Of a stretch of 64,000 bases of DNA, positions 53,501 through 62,533 are shown in pieces; position 1 is the first letter of the stretch, and every line of letters begins with the position of its first letter. The translations under genes and the position numbers were made by a program. The stretch spans positions 124,001 through 188,000 of the forward strand of contig CAZNFX010000001.1 in assembly GCA_964572845.1 (NCBI GenBank), read 5' to 3'. This DNA is from Bin55 sp964572845. GTDB lineage: Bacteria > Pseudomonadota > Gammaproteobacteria > Pseudomonadales > Azotimanducaceae. The notes beneath the pieces were generated by a model. That model saw nothing but the letters and a program-made list of their open reading frames with translations. It made no database searches and was not told the DNA's origin.

Positions 53501-54340
53501 GAAAATCTCTCGTTCTCCTGATAGAAACATGAGGATGTCCTGAACTCGCGACGATCCTTCGTTTGCGATCTCGTCAACGCAAGTACTAATCGTCTCCTCG
53601 ACGTCTTCGATAACGGGTCGGTAGCGGATATCGACTGGATAGCTTCTGCCTTCGACGCTGACAACCGGTGCACCGTCGAAGTATTGCGAGAATGCCTCAA
53701 CATCAATGGTCGCGCTGGTTACAACGACCCTAAGATCCCTTCTCTTAGCGAGCAATGACTTGAGATATCCCAGCAGAAAGTCGATGTTGAGACTACGTTC
53801 ATGGGCTTCATCTACGATTAAGGTGTCATACGCGTCCAAATGGCGGTCATGCCGAATTTCGGTCAGCAGAAGACCATCGGTAACTACCTTGACAAGTGTT
53901 TTTGGACTTACGCGGTCATCAAATCGAATGGCGTATCCGACTTCCTCTCCTAGATCTACGCCGAGAATCGAAGCGATGCGAGAGGAGACGCTTCGAGCTG
54001 CTAGTCGCCTTGGTTGCGTATGTCCGATCATGCCTCGGACACCTAAGCCAGCTTTCAGGCACGCGAGTGGAATCTGGGTAGTTTTTCCGGAACCGGTTTC
54101 GCCTGCGACGATGAGCACCTGATTCGATTTCAGTAGACGCTCAATCTCAGGTAGCGCACGATTGATTGGAAGGCCTGTCTCGTATCTGATTTCCGGTACT
54201 TGCTCCTTTCGCCGTGAGACCTCGTCGAAGCTCTTGCGAAACTGAATGATTTCCCGCTTGGTCAGCGCACGCTTGCGCATGGCTTTCCGCGCGGCAAAGG
54301 CATCCCGAGCCATGAGCAGTGACGGATCTAAGTTCTTCAT
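50513..54340 (-). CDS. hrpA: DEAH-box ATP-dependent RNA helicase HrpA
   Basis: About 1275 residues, the size of E. coli HrpA (1300). Motif I GETGSGKTTQ, the DEAH box in IVDEAHERS, TSATI, the Walker-like VLLSTNVAETSLTVPNIRYVID (by segments) and QRAGRCGR are all present. Then come the HA2 and OB-like regions and the long HrpA-specific C-terminus. It acts on RNA, including stalled-ribosome rescue in E. coli. I chose the ATG at 54340; the frame opens at 54391. It stands downstream of the VWA gene on the same strand. Confidence 0.95.
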   Translation of the reverse strand: MKNLDPSLLMARDAFAARKAMRKRALTKREIIQFRKSFDEVSRRKEQVPEIRYETGLPINRALPEIERLLKSNQVLIVAGETGSGKTTQIPLACLKAGLGVRGMIGHTQPRRLAARSVSSRIASILGVDLGEEVGYAIRFDDRVSPKTLVKVVTDGLLLTEIRHDRHLDAYDTLIVDEAHERSLNIDFLLGYLKSLLAKRRDLRVVVTSATIDVEAFSQYFDGAPVVSVEGRSYPVDIRYRPVIEDVEETISTCVDEIANEGSSRVQDILMFLSGEREIFEWSHWFRKNFAERFEVLPLYARLPPKEQSKIFSQSSKQRVLLSTNVAETSLTVPNIRYVIDLGNARISRYSLQSRIQRLPIEPISRASANQRAGRCGRLAPGICFRLYDEHDFNRRADYSIPEIRRTNLASVVLQMLLMDLGDIADYPFLDPPDNRAITSAKRTLQELGATRDGKLTKVGRQMATLPVDPRLARMLVEASRRNALTELLVIVAALAAQDPLLRPLDKRQLADKAHEAFVHPQSDFLTYVNLWNWAERERQIHSRSKFRKRLESAFVSPTRYQEWRSLHRQLLLSCTRMGMKLNANNADLESVHCSILSGSLSFVGVRTENDTYLGQRNLSFRLFPGSALAKRKPKWIVAAEITETSQTLARCLAPIEPSWLEHYASFLFKYHSHDPYWDSKRGKARVLLDASLSGLPVFQNRRMDFSNFDMDHARRVFVQHALVGTSGKIGVSIIRANRELVSSLEEIQNRERRRDVVVSESRLVDFYMSRLPEQVCDVNSFRKWYSNCDESSVDTLRMSPKDVLLEQKVHLRDDAFPSELFVDEASYPLKYRFSPGAADDGISIQIPHSELARLNQTSLEWLVPGFLEAKCLELLRSLPKQARKKLVPVSDRVRELLPDLLAQGEYRHGSLIGALSKFVRQRFHVEIDTNLWDQTKLSPHLHMNVQVVDTGGRVSDQDRDLLALRARMADQAQSRLGSWDTSKFERKGIREFPKEGIVWSRKISTRSGAVEAYSHVVDRSDSVDITLSHESGDAFGQSLKGLCRLVYFAEHQSVKYLSKLFDDDSNMQLQWMAVGKAADLKDAVLLKAIEHLYFPDQALPASKVDFEQMMAANRGKLVEVGTRLLDLVSSIVKSRHEIVLSLESLSSAAYDMAKADMHNQINLLIPPTFPTHVDYDRLTDIPRYLQALRTRIANLPGKVNRDKALAMEVCVWDERLSQLLEREHAEKDADRLMHLVQEYRLSLFCQTMKTRVRISAKRLEEEFQKVEQNLPHAR

Positions 54341-54415
54341 GGAACGTGCTAAAGGACTAGCAGGCTTGCAATTGAATTCGATTGAACGCAAACGCGCAGG
54401 ACCGAAGTAAATGAA

Positions 54416-55585
54416 CTACCTGGACAGGATGCTCATGCCTTCTTCCAATCCCCGGATAGTCAACGGAAACATGCGACCGTCGACCAATTGTTGAGTCATG
54501 CCGACCGACGAGGAATACTCCCATGTCTCCTGAGGAGTCGGATTGATCCAAATGAGCTTGTCGTAATGGTTGTTGAATCTTTCGATCCAAACCGCACCGG
54601 GCTCGTCGTTCCAGTGCTCCACGCTTCCACCCGAGTGAGTGATTTCGTAGGGTGCCATAGTCGCATCCCCTACAAAGACGATACGGTAGTCGGCAGCGTA
54701 TTTGTTGAGGATGTCCCAAGTCGGGATTCGTTCATTCATACGCCTACGATTGTCCTTCCACACTGACTCGTAGATGAAATTGTGGAAGTAGTAGCTGCCT
54801 AGATGCTTGAATTCGGTCTTTGTAGCAGAAAAAAGCTCCTCGCAAATCTTCACATGGGCATCCATCGACCCACCAATGTCGAAAAAAGTCAGCACTTTCA
54901 CTGTGTTTCGGCGTTCGGGGCGCATCTTGATGTCAAGCAGGCCGCCATTGTCCGCAGTTGCCTTGATGGTCGAATCCATGTCAAGTTCGTCAGGCATTCC
55001 TGCTCTTGCGAATTTGCGCAAGCGCCTAAGTGCCATTTTGATGTTGCGCGTGCCTAATTCGACAGAGTCGTCCAGATTCTTGTATTGCCTTTGGTCCCAT
55101 ACGCGGCGAGCCTTTCGCTTCCTACCGCGGCCTGTGCCGCCAGGTCCATTGCGCCCGTTGCCCTCGCGATCTCCTTCTCTTTCCCGTTCTTCTTGTGCGC
55201 GTTGTTCTGCTAGCCGCCGTTCTTCTTCCTCACGTTGCTTGCGGACGGCGTTGATGAACGCCTCGAGTCCGCCAAGAGAATTGATTTCCTTCAAGTCTGC
55301 ATCGGACAAGGTTTTTTCGATTTCTCTACGTAGCCACTCGTCTGGTACAAGAGCTTCAAGCAATCCATGCAAGTCCTCAAGTCCTTTGAAATACGCTCCG
55401 AACGCCCGGTCAAACTTGTCATAGTTGCTCTCATCTTTAACTAGGCAAGTTCGTGCGAGCAAATAAAAGTCGTCCATGCTTCCATAGACGATGTGGTTGT
55501 CGAGTGCGGCCAAGAGATCCATCAATTCCCGCAGGGTCACGGGAACCTTGTATCGTCGAAGTGTCAGAAAGAAATTGATCAGCAT
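54416..55585 (-). CDS. VWA-domain protein (CoxE-like), partner of MoxR ATPase
   Basis: 389 residues. An N-terminal helical part (FFLTLRRYKVPVTLRELMDLL) and a charged coiled-coil plus Gly/Arg-rich linker (residues 110-165) precede a VWA domain. The metal-site motif reads DIGGSMD where DxSxS is usual, so the first serine is Gly. The partner MoxR gene lies 26 bases upstream. Such pairs act as chaperones that insert cofactors or activate enzymes. The client is not shown by the neighbourhood. Confidence 0.85.
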   Translation of the reverse strand: MLINFFLTLRRYKVPVTLRELMDLLAALDNHIVYGSMDDFYLLARTCLVKDESNYDKFDRAFGAYFKGLEDLHGLLEALVPDEWLRREIEKTLSDADLKEINSLGGLEAFINAVRKQREEEERRLAEQRAQEEREREGDREGNGRNGPGGTGRGRKRKARRVWDQRQYKNLDDSVELGTRNIKMALRRLRKFARAGMPDELDMDSTIKATADNGGLLDIKMRPERRNTVKVLTFFDIGGSMDAHVKICEELFSATKTEFKHLGSYYFHNFIYESVWKDNRRRMNERIPTWDILNKYAADYRIVFVGDATMAPYEITHSGGSVEHWNDEPGAVWIERFNNHYDKLIWINPTPQETWEYSSSVGMTQQLVDGRMFPLTIRGLEEGMSILSR

Positions 55586-55611
55586 TCAAACATTCTCACT
55601 GGGCCACTTGG

Positions 55612-56460
55612 TCAACCGCGACTATCCCTGCGATTCATGAACGCCAAGCGCTCGAGCAGTTGAACATCCTGTTCGTTCTTTACAAGAGCCCCGTAGAGAG
55701 GAGGAATCGCTTTAGTCGTATCCCTGTTCGTGAGGATCTCATCAGGAATGTCATCCGCCATTAGGAGCTTTAGCCAATCGATCAGCTCCGATGTTGAGGG
55801 CTTTTTCTTCAATCCGGGCACCTTCCGCACGTCAAAGAAAATCTCCATTGCTTCTTTCACCAAACCCTGTTTGATCTGTGGATAGTGCAACTCAATAATC
55901 TCTTGCATGGTCTCCCGATCTGGAAAGTTTATGTAATGGAAGAAGCATCGACGCAGAAAGGCATCCGGGAGTTCCTTCTCGTTATTGGATGTGATGAAGA
56001 CAATGGGGCGATGCTTGGCTTTTATGGTCTCTTGCGTTTCATACACGAAGAACTCCATACGGTCCAGTTCCTGCAGCAAGTCGTTGGGAAATTCGATGTC
56101 GGCCTTGTCGATTTCGTCAATCAGCAGTACAACACGTTGGTCCGAGTCGAAGGCATCCCATAGTTTGCCCCGTTTGATGTAATTGCGGATGTCACCAACT
56201 CGCTCGTCTCCAAGTTGAGAATCGCGCAGTCGGGAGACGGCATCGTATTCGTACAGTCCCTGGCTCGCCTTCGTCTGTGACTTGATGTGCCATTCGATCA
56301 AGGGCAATTCCAGTGTTTTGGCAACCTCTATTGCAAGAACGGTCTTCCCCGTTCCGGGTTCGCCTTTCACTAACAATGGTCGCTCAAGCTTGACGGCGGC
56401 ATCCACTGCCATGGATAGCTCGTCCGTCGAAATGTAGGTGTCCGTACTGTCAAAAATCAT
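55612..56460 (-). CDS. MoxR-type AAA+ ATPase
   Basis: 282 residues with Walker A GEPGTGKT near residue 38, Walker B VLLIDEIDKADIEFPNDLLQELD (by segments), sensor VFITSNNEKELPDAFLRRC, and the C-terminal lid. It forms the standard MoxR-VWA pair with the next gene. Confidence 0.92.
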   Translation of the reverse strand: MIFDSTDTYISTDELSMAVDAAVKLERPLLVKGEPGTGKTVLAIEVAKTLELPLIEWHIKSQTKASQGLYEYDAVSRLRDSQLGDERVGDIRNYIKRGKLWDAFDSDQRVVLLIDEIDKADIEFPNDLLQELDRMEFFVYETQETIKAKHRPIVFITSNNEKELPDAFLRRCFFHYINFPDRETMQEIIELHYPQIKQGLVKEAMEIFFDVRKVPGLKKKPSTSELIDWLKLLMADDIPDEILTNRDTTKAIPPLYGALVKNEQDVQLLERLAFMNRRDSRG

Positions 56461-56606
56461 GAAATCTCACTATCCCAATTTGATAGTTTGCGTGCAAGTT
56501 AGGGGGTCGCACCGATGGATAGGTTACCCGATAGTGCTAACAACTGCCCAATTCTTGAGAACGGACGAATTCCAAGTCATCGGCTTTAGGCTCTAGGTCT
56601 AGAGAT

Positions 56607-56942
56607 TCAGGCACTCGTTCTTTGACGCTTTGGTCGACCGAACGCACGATGGATAAGAAGGAGCGCGACATACGATACTACGATCCCCAGAGTACCTATG
56701 AACCCAACGGCAATTGCTGGTGTCGCATTCACATCTGGTTCCAAGAACGTCCAAAAGATAAAGACAACAAACAGGGGCGCTAGGTGTCCTTCGTCAAAGT
56801 TCATCGGCCAAAGCGCCCAGAAACAACCTAGTGTTATAAGAAGCAGTGCTAGAAGCTTTCTGCGTCGCAATGGATAGTAGACGAGCAAGGCAAGTACAGC
56901 TGTCGTCCCTATGGCCACAAGCCATGCAACTAGATAGGACAC
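56607..56942 (-). CDS. Small integral membrane protein of unknown family
   Basis: I place the start at GTG 56942 (VSYLVAWLVAIG), giving 111 residues with four hydrophobic helices. The longer frame to 57032 overlaps ycgN with no membrane or soluble signature of its own. Short loops contain MNFDEGHLAP. No motif of known function. It may be the last gene of recR-rnd-ycgN. The ribosome site is weak. Confidence 0.5.
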   Translation of the reverse strand: MSYLVAWLVAIGTTAVLALLVYYPLRRRKLLALLLITLGCFWALWPMNFDEGHLAPLFVVFIFWTFLEPDVNATPAIAVGFIGTLGIVVSYVALLLIHRAFGRPKRQRTSA

Positions 56943-56982
56943 AACGGCCTGTCTTTGATAGCAACATGCGGAATCTCCGGAT

Positions 56983-57441
56983 TCACTTGACCCACTTGAC
57001 CAACTGAACTTCCAAATCCTCCGGGTGAACATCTCGTTCTGACAACACCTGTCCTTTCACGGATATTCCCATCTTGTCCATCTTATGACGGTCGCCCGCA
57101 ATCAGTGGATGCCAATCGTAGAGATCCCTTCCAGCAGCAACCAATCGATACGCGCAGGTATCAGGGAGCCAGGTCAAGCTGGCAATGTTGTCGGGAGTTA
57201 CTTGAATGCAATCCTCGACTAGACGCAATCGGTCTTCGTAATGCGTGCAACGACAGCTGGCAAGGTCCAATAGTCCGCAAGCGACAGGAGTTTCCGAGAC
57301 GTCCCCGCTAGCCTCATCGCGAAATCTAATGCGACAGCATTGCGCACAGCCGTCGCACAAGCTCTCCCACTCCTCTACCGTCAGCTCATTGAGCTTCTTT
57401 GAGCGCCAGAAGGGCAGTTCGTCACTAGGATCATTGCTCAA
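56983..57441 (-). CDS. ycgN: YcgN-family cysteine-cluster protein (UPF0260)
   Basis: 152 residues with the family cysteine cluster: LCDGCAQCC near the N-terminus, then VACGLLDLASCRC and ASLTWLPDTCAYRLV. The cluster may hold an Fe-S cluster or zinc; function unknown. It overlaps the end of rnd by 4 bases, the common order in gammaproteobacteria. Confidence 0.9.
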   Translation of the reverse strand: MSNDPSDELPFWRSKKLNELTVEEWESLCDGCAQCCRIRFRDEASGDVSETPVACGLLDLASCRCTHYEDRLRLVEDCIQVTPDNIASLTWLPDTCAYRLVAAGRDLYDWHPLIAGDRHKMDKMGISVKGQVLSERDVHPEDLEVQLVKWVK

Positions 57442-58541
57442 CGTAAATCCTCCAACGCTTGCTTGAACTCTTTGCCTAACAGATTCTCACGCCAACCGCC
57501 AAATGAAGGTGGAAATACACCTGCCTTCAAGTAGCTCGAACTCCATTCAAGCATATTGTTCTGAGAGGCCAGTAGGACTCGAGAAATTTGGAGCCGTTCG
57601 GAGTGTTTCTGAACAATCTCGCGCAGCCGGCGTGACAGTGTTTGACCTTGTTTTATGCTCCACGGATACTCGTTACGAATGGCAGAAGAAAGCGATCCCC
57701 TCGCCAAGTCGTTCTTGGCTCGCTTCATGGATTTGTGAAGAGTAGCACCTAATTTCTTGCCAAATTGCTTGCGAAAGTACTCCCCTGAGTTCTTGCGATT
57801 TCGCAATGTCGCAACAAGCTGATCATCACGCGCTACCCATTGGCGCGGTACGTTTGTTCGACGCGCGACCCTCTCTCGCCATCCCGCTAGGATCCTTGCG
57901 AGAGCGCGATCCTTCTGTGACAGATTCCCAACACCACTCACGCCTGGAATGCCGTCAGACATGCTTCTACTTTGATCCTTCAGGTAACTTCGCATCTCCT
58001 CGTGAAACCAGTCCTCTCGCCCAAGCGACTGCAATTTGCTCTCTAGCGCCTGCCACAACGGCAACAGATATCGCACATCGTCAAGTGCGTAGTGCAGTTG
58101 CTCCGAACTCAGTGGACGAAGTTGCCAATCGGAGGTCGTTATGGACGAAGACTTGCTCAGATCAATCCCAAGAAACTCGCCGACCAAACGTTTATAGGGC
58201 GGTTGCTCTTCAAGAGTTACGAACTCGCAGGCGAGCTGGGTATCAACCACATTTGACGGCATTTCGCCGAAAAGGTAGTAGAACAGCTTCATGTCCTCGC
58301 CGCTTGCGTGCATCACCTTGCGAATTTTCGAGTCGCGTAGCAAATTCTCGATCGATTTCAGGTTCAACGGAGCCAAGAGATCCACCGCACGAACCTTGCT
58401 GTGCGTTGCTAGCTGCAATAGGCATGGCACCCTGAAAAAGGTCCGCCTGAAGTAGAACTCCGTGTCTAGTCCAACAATATCCGTAATTTCGCCAACAAAA
58501 CGATCCAAGTCCCTCTGCTTGTCGATGAGGCTATCAGTCAC
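57438..58541 (-). CDS. rnd: Ribonuclease D
   Basis: A 3'-5' exoribonuclease that matures tRNA 3' ends. I use the GTG at 58541 (VTDSLIDKQRDL), which overlaps the recR stop and yields 367 residues (E. coli 375). DEDD-family exonuclease motifs are visible: VGLDTEFYFR, VMHASGEDMKLFYYLFG, and YALDDVRYLLPLW. One or two C-terminal HRDC-like helical domains follow. Confidence 0.92.
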   Translation of the reverse strand: MTDSLIDKQRDLDRFVGEITDIVGLDTEFYFRRTFFRVPCLLQLATHSKVRAVDLLAPLNLKSIENLLRDSKIRKVMHASGEDMKLFYYLFGEMPSNVVDTQLACEFVTLEEQPPYKRLVGEFLGIDLSKSSSITTSDWQLRPLSSEQLHYALDDVRYLLPLWQALESKLQSLGREDWFHEEMRSYLKDQSRSMSDGIPGVSGVGNLSQKDRALARILAGWRERVARRTNVPRQWVARDDQLVATLRNRKNSGEYFRKQFGKKLGATLHKSMKRAKNDLARGSLSSAIRNEYPWSIKQGQTLSRRLREIVQKHSERLQISRVLLASQNNMLEWSSSYLKAGVFPPSFGGWRENLLGKEFKQALEDLR

Positions 58542-59142
58542 TCTCAATTGGTTTCCTTCCACGCAAAGCGTGCGATATCGTAGACATGTCCACATATTCC
58601 AGCTCTCCGCCGACTGGAATACCATGCGCGATTCTCGACACGACCACCTCAGAGTTTTCGAACATATCGGCAATGTACATAGCCGTGGCTTCGCCTTCTG
58701 CGGTTGTGCTTGTTGCAACTATTACCTCGCTAATGCCTTCAGTTGTCACGCGTGAAGACATGAGATCCACTCCCAAATCGGAGGGCCCTACACCGTCAAT
58801 CGGGGAGAGATGGCCGTGTAGCACGAAATATCGACCAGAGTAGCCACCTGAACGTTCGATCGCCACAACGTCGGCTGGAGTCTCTACAACACAAAGCTGC
58901 TTGCCGTCGCGCCGTTCGTTACTGCACAAGCTACATGTTTCAGAGTCCGATATATTGCGACATTTCCTGCACTGCGTGATATTGGCCACCGCATCGTGCA
59001 GAGCATCGGCCAAGGTTTGTCCACCCATGCGATCCTTGTGCACCAGATGCAGGGCAATTCGCGACGCGGTCTTGGGTCCGACGCCGGGCAAGGCTTGTAG
59101 AGCACGAACGAGCCGAGCCATGCGAGGACTAAACGGTTCCAT
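58534..59142 (-). CDS. recR: Recombination protein RecR
   Basis: 202 residues. The N-terminal HhH motif is LPGVGPKTASRIALHLV. The zinc finger is CRKCRNISDSETCSLC. The TOPRIM domain has VVETPADVVAIE and VIVATSTTAEGEATAMYI. It works with RecF/RecO to load RecA at gaps. It lies 8 bases downstream of dnaX. The ybaB gene usually found between dnaX and recR is absent. Confidence 0.95.
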   Translation of the reverse strand: MEPFSPRMARLVRALQALPGVGPKTASRIALHLVHKDRMGGQTLADALHDAVANITQCRKCRNISDSETCSLCSNERRDGKQLCVVETPADVVAIERSGGYSGRYFVLHGHLSPIDGVGPSDLGVDLMSSRVTTEGISEVIVATSTTAEGEATAMYIADMFENSEVVVSRIAHGIPVGGELEYVDMSTISHALRGRKPIESD

Positions 59143-59150
59143 TCTTGCAG

Positions 59151-60860
59151 TCAGTGCAGCTGAATATCAAGAACACGCGCGCCGAAATGCTTCTTCAAGG
59201 ATTGGACGAAAGAGTCATTGTCCAGTTCTTCCTGCGCAAGTCGCTTGCGCTCCTCGAGATCACGGGCTTCCTGCCTTCGACGATCGCGAGCTTCCTGAGC
59301 GGCTTCGGCACGAATTCGGTCCTGGTATTGCGCTGGCGTCTCGTTTTGAGTTTCTGCGTACTCGAAGCTTATCGAGAATTCCAATGAATGGAGTTGCTGC
59401 AAGGCCAAGCTTAGCTCTTCAATCTTAGACGGCGACCAGTACTCCTCGTGATCCGGTGCAGTTCGCAGCAAGACGGCATTGCCGTTGCGCTCAACCAGTT
59501 CGGTGAAAATCAAATGCTGCCTTAGCTCCATTTGAATGTCTAAGTTTGCAACGGTCTCATGCCACGGCTGGAACTGTGTCCGCGCACGCTGAACTGTTGT
59601 ATCCGGTGTTGCAGTCCGCGATGGTGAACCTTCTTCGCGATCATGCGCGCCTTCTGTCGATGTGTTCGCCGATGGGGACCCGCTGGGTTCCTCAGCATCC
59701 GAATCGCCTCGGTTCGGTCTCCCGTCCTTGTCTGTCTCCGCTGGGGTCGGACCCCCATCGCTGGCACTAGACGGAGTCGATATCGGGTAGGCGGCAACTG
59801 GTTCAAAGTCAAGCATGCGCAAAATCGTCATGTCGAATCCAGTCCTGTGGTCCGGTGCAAAGCGCAGATCTCGTGTTCCAACTACCAGGATCTGATAGGC
59901 AACCTGTAACCACTCCGGCGTCAGCTTTTCGGCACACGGAATCAAGCTTTCGTCTTCGATTTCACCTGTAACGTGATATAGAGACATGGCATGTATGGCA
60001 CGTTGCAGACTGGCTATCAGCTCGGCGTAATTCACCGCGCGGGTCGAAAGCTCGTGTATGAAATCGAGTATGTCTCTTCTCTCGCCGGAAATGATGAGTT
60101 CAAGAATTCGTCGTAGCTCGTCGGTTCTTGCGGTTCCCAGCATTTCTGAAACATTACCAAGCGCTATGGAACCTCCACCGTGGGAGATCGCCTGATCCGC
60201 AATCGACAAAGCATCACGCATGCTTCCATCGGCGGCACGTGCAATCACTTTCAAGGCGTCTTGCTCGGCATCTATGCCTTCCTTTACAAGCACTTCGTTG
60301 AGCTGTTCCTCAACCGTTTCAGGAGAAATGTTTTTTAGGTGGAACTGCAAGCATCTGGACAGTACGGTTATTGGAATCTTCTTGGGGTCGGTAGTTGCCA
60401 GTACGAACTTAACGTGGTCGGGTGGCTCCTCCAAGGTTTTGAGCAATGCGTTGAAGCTTGAATTGGAGAGCATATGCACTTCATCGATCAGATAGACCCG
60501 GTAGCGTCCCATCGACGATTTCAAGTTTGCATTCTCGAGGAGTTGCCGCATGTCGTCCACGCCAGTCCTCGAAGCGGCGTCTACTTCGATCAAATCGATG
60601 AAGTTTCCGTCCCGAAATGCAATGCACGAAGCACACTCAAAACAAGGCGTTGACGAGACTCCTACATCGCAATTGAGGCAGTTTGCAAGAATGCGACCAA
60701 GCGTCGTTTTTCCAACGCCGCGAGTGCCAGAAAACAGGTAGGCGTGGTGCAATCGGGCGTTGTCTAGTGCGTTAACTAGCGCTCGTACGGTGTGTTCTTG
60801 TCCTTTGACTTCGTGGAAAGTGCGAGGTCTATACTTGCGTGCAAGAACCATGTAACTCAT
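59151..60860 (-). CDS. dnaX: DNA polymerase III subunit tau/gamma
   Basis: The clamp-loader ATPase and polymerase bridge. I take the ATG at 60860 (MSYMVLARKYRPRTF), giving 569 residues. Walker A GTRGVGKTTLGR, zinc-site cysteines (CLNCDVGVSSTPCFECASC), DEVHMLSNSSFNALLKTLEEPP by segments, and the arginine-rich sensor region are intact. Residues about 385-430 are a Pro/Ser/Asp/Glu-rich linker to the tau C-terminal domain. I could not see a programmed frameshift site. The start ATG abuts the divergent GDPD gene. Confidence 0.94.
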   Translation of the reverse strand: MSYMVLARKYRPRTFHEVKGQEHTVRALVNALDNARLHHAYLFSGTRGVGKTTLGRILANCLNCDVGVSSTPCFECASCIAFRDGNFIDLIEVDAASRTGVDDMRQLLENANLKSSMGRYRVYLIDEVHMLSNSSFNALLKTLEEPPDHVKFVLATTDPKKIPITVLSRCLQFHLKNISPETVEEQLNEVLVKEGIDAEQDALKVIARAADGSMRDALSIADQAISHGGGSIALGNVSEMLGTARTDELRRILELIISGERRDILDFIHELSTRAVNYAELIASLQRAIHAMSLYHVTGEIEDESLIPCAEKLTPEWLQVAYQILVVGTRDLRFAPDHRTGFDMTILRMLDFEPVAAYPISTPSSASDGGPTPAETDKDGRPNRGDSDAEEPSGSPSANTSTEGAHDREEGSPSRTATPDTTVQRARTQFQPWHETVANLDIQMELRQHLIFTELVERNGNAVLLRTAPDHEEYWSPSKIEELSLALQQLHSLEFSISFEYAETQNETPAQYQDRIRAEAAQEARDRRRQEARDLEERKRLAQEELDNDSFVQSLKKHFGARVLDIQLH

Positions 60861-60894
60861 GCGTCCACATTGTATTGCACTTTCGGAGAGCACT

Positions 60895-61602
60895 TTGAGC
60901 GGGAGCAATATCGAACACTTTCAGATCATAGGGCACCGAGGCGCATCCGCGCTAGAACCGGAAAATACGCTTAGATCGTTCGCCCGTGCCGTCGAAGAGG
61001 GTGTCGATGGTGTCGAGTTCGACATACATCTGCTCGATGGCCGCTTGCTTGTCTTACATGATGAGACGCTGGATCGTACGAGCAACGGTAGCGGAAGCGC
61101 TTACACCCAATCTTACGAAGCGCTACGCAAACTGGATTTTGGTGCAGGACAGCAAATTCCTCGCCTAGATGAAGCTATTGCGTCAATTCCCGAAGAGCTC
61201 CTCGTGAACATTGAACTCAAGGGGAAGCGAACGGGTTCCGCGACCGCATTGAATCTGGGAAATCACACTCGACGGAGATTCATGGTGTCATCGTTCCGCT
61301 TCGCCGAATTGCAGGCTTTTGCAGAGAAGATGATTAGCAGCACAAATGTAGACCTCGCATATCTGCGCCTTGAGCTAGGCGAAACCACAATCCGCGAGGC
61401 GAACCAAATTGGAGCAACAGCAATCAACTTGGCGGATTGGGCGGTCAATGAAGATGTGATTGCAAGGGCCGGCCAATCTGGTCTAAGAGTCTATGTCTAT
61501 ACAGTTAATGATCCTGGTCGTGCACAAGCGTTGAGGCGTATGGGCGCCGCAGGAATTTTCACGGATGCACCCAACGTAATCAAGCATGAATTCTTGAAGT
61601 AG
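60895..61602 (+). CDS. Glycerophosphodiester phosphodiesterase
   Basis: A TIM-barrel GDPD of 235 residues. The catalytic motif HRGASALEPENTLRSF is near the start, VEFDIHLLDGRLLVLHDETLDRT (by segments) supplies the metal Glu/Asp and second His, and INIELKG-like VNIELKGKR follows. I prefer the TTG at 60895, which follows GGAGAG. A frame opens at ATG 60859, which overlaps the dnaX start. It probably acts in phospholipid headgroup recycling in the cytoplasm. Confidence 0.9.
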   Translation: MSGSNIEHFQIIGHRGASALEPENTLRSFARAVEEGVDGVEFDIHLLDGRLLVLHDETLDRTSNGSGSAYTQSYEALRKLDFGAGQQIPRLDEAIASIPEELLVNIELKGKRTGSATALNLGNHTRRRFMVSSFRFAELQAFAEKMISSTNVDLAYLRLELGETTIREANQIGATAINLADWAVNEDVIARAGQSGLRVYVYTVNDPGRAQALRRMGAAGIFTDAPNVIKHEFLK

Positions 61603-61687
61603 CGACTGTTGTTCGCCAGCTTAGCGTTTTGCTGCAGCAGCCATTAGAGACTACGTAGACCGGTTCCGCCTTCCTTGCAGGAATCCA

Positions 61688-62167
61688 CTACTTGTCGCTG
61701 ATGTTCTCAAACTCCTTCAATAGTTCATAGCGACCTGAAGTGACGTAGGTCTCCATACGTTGTAATTTCTGCTCCATCTTTCGGATGTCGCGACGCACAA
61801 CGTTCATGCGCCACTTAAAGTTGCTTGATTCCTCATATTGGTCCACCGGACGCTCAGAGTCTTTCTTGGACTTGGCGTATCTTCTTCTAAGTCGGCTTTT
61901 CCGGTAGCTGTCAGAGTACTGCTGACTCTCTTCATACTCGTCCGGTCGTCTATCCATGACGAAGATTGCAATGATGTAAGCTGGAATGACGACCCATCCG
62001 ATGCAGATTACACCGAGAACACAGGCAAGACGGGTAATCCAGGGCTCGATCCCAAAGTATTGTGCTATACCGGTGCAAACTCCGAAAAGCGGGCCATTGT
62101 CGGGATCGCGATACAGTCTTCGGCCCGCGAAGTTGAATGGGCTGCCGGAGTGATTAGGTTCATTCAT
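61688..62167 (-). CDS. pspC: PspC-family phage-shock membrane protein
   Basis: 159 residues. The PspC domain, RRLYRDPDNGPLFGVCTGIAQYFGIEPWITRLACVLGVI (by segments), is followed by a transmembrane helix and a charged C-terminal helical tail of about 70 residues with a coiled-coil-like pattern (VVRRDIRKMEQKLQRMETYV). It relays membrane stress to PspA/PspF. Last gene of pspABC. Confidence 0.93.
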   Translation of the reverse strand: MNEPNHSGSPFNFAGRRLYRDPDNGPLFGVCTGIAQYFGIEPWITRLACVLGVICIGWVVIPAYIIAIFVMDRRPDEYEESQQYSDSYRKSRLRRRYAKSKKDSERPVDQYEESSNFKWRMNVVRRDIRKMEQKLQRMETYVTSGRYELLKEFENISDK

Positions 62168-62244
62168 CGCTTGCTGATTCCCTTGTGATAACGTTGCAGA
62201 GAACAGAATTCAGGTATCAACTGTATTGCATCGTTCATGATGGG

Positions 62245-62490
62245 TCACTCGGTCCTCTTTCTTCGCCATTTTGGAGTCTCGTTGTCCAATATTGACTCTA
62301 GAGCTTCTATCCGATCGGCCATATCCTCTGCTTTCTCCTCCAGGTCTCGAAGTTCCTGGCGGTCCTCTCTGGCGAGAAGCCTGTGCAAGCGTTTGGAACG
62401 CGCGTAGTGAAGTATGAGCCAAATCGGGAGAATGATTACGATGAACAGGATTCCCGCGATAAAGAAAAATTCTGGAAATGGTGAGTACAT
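62245..62490 (-). CDS. pspB: Phage-shock protein PspB
   Basis: 81 residues: one transmembrane helix (FFFIAGILFIVIILPIWLILHY), then a leucine-zipper-like coiled coil and the family end LESILDNETPKWRRK. It pairs with PspC in the inner membrane. Confidence 0.94.
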   Translation of the reverse strand: MYSPFPEFFFIAGILFIVIILPIWLILHYARSKRLHRLLAREDRQELRDLEEKAEDMADRIEALESILDNETPKWRRKRTE

Positions 62491-62533
62491 TAGCTAATGA
62501 TCCTCGGTTATTCCGCGATTGTAGAAGTTGTCG

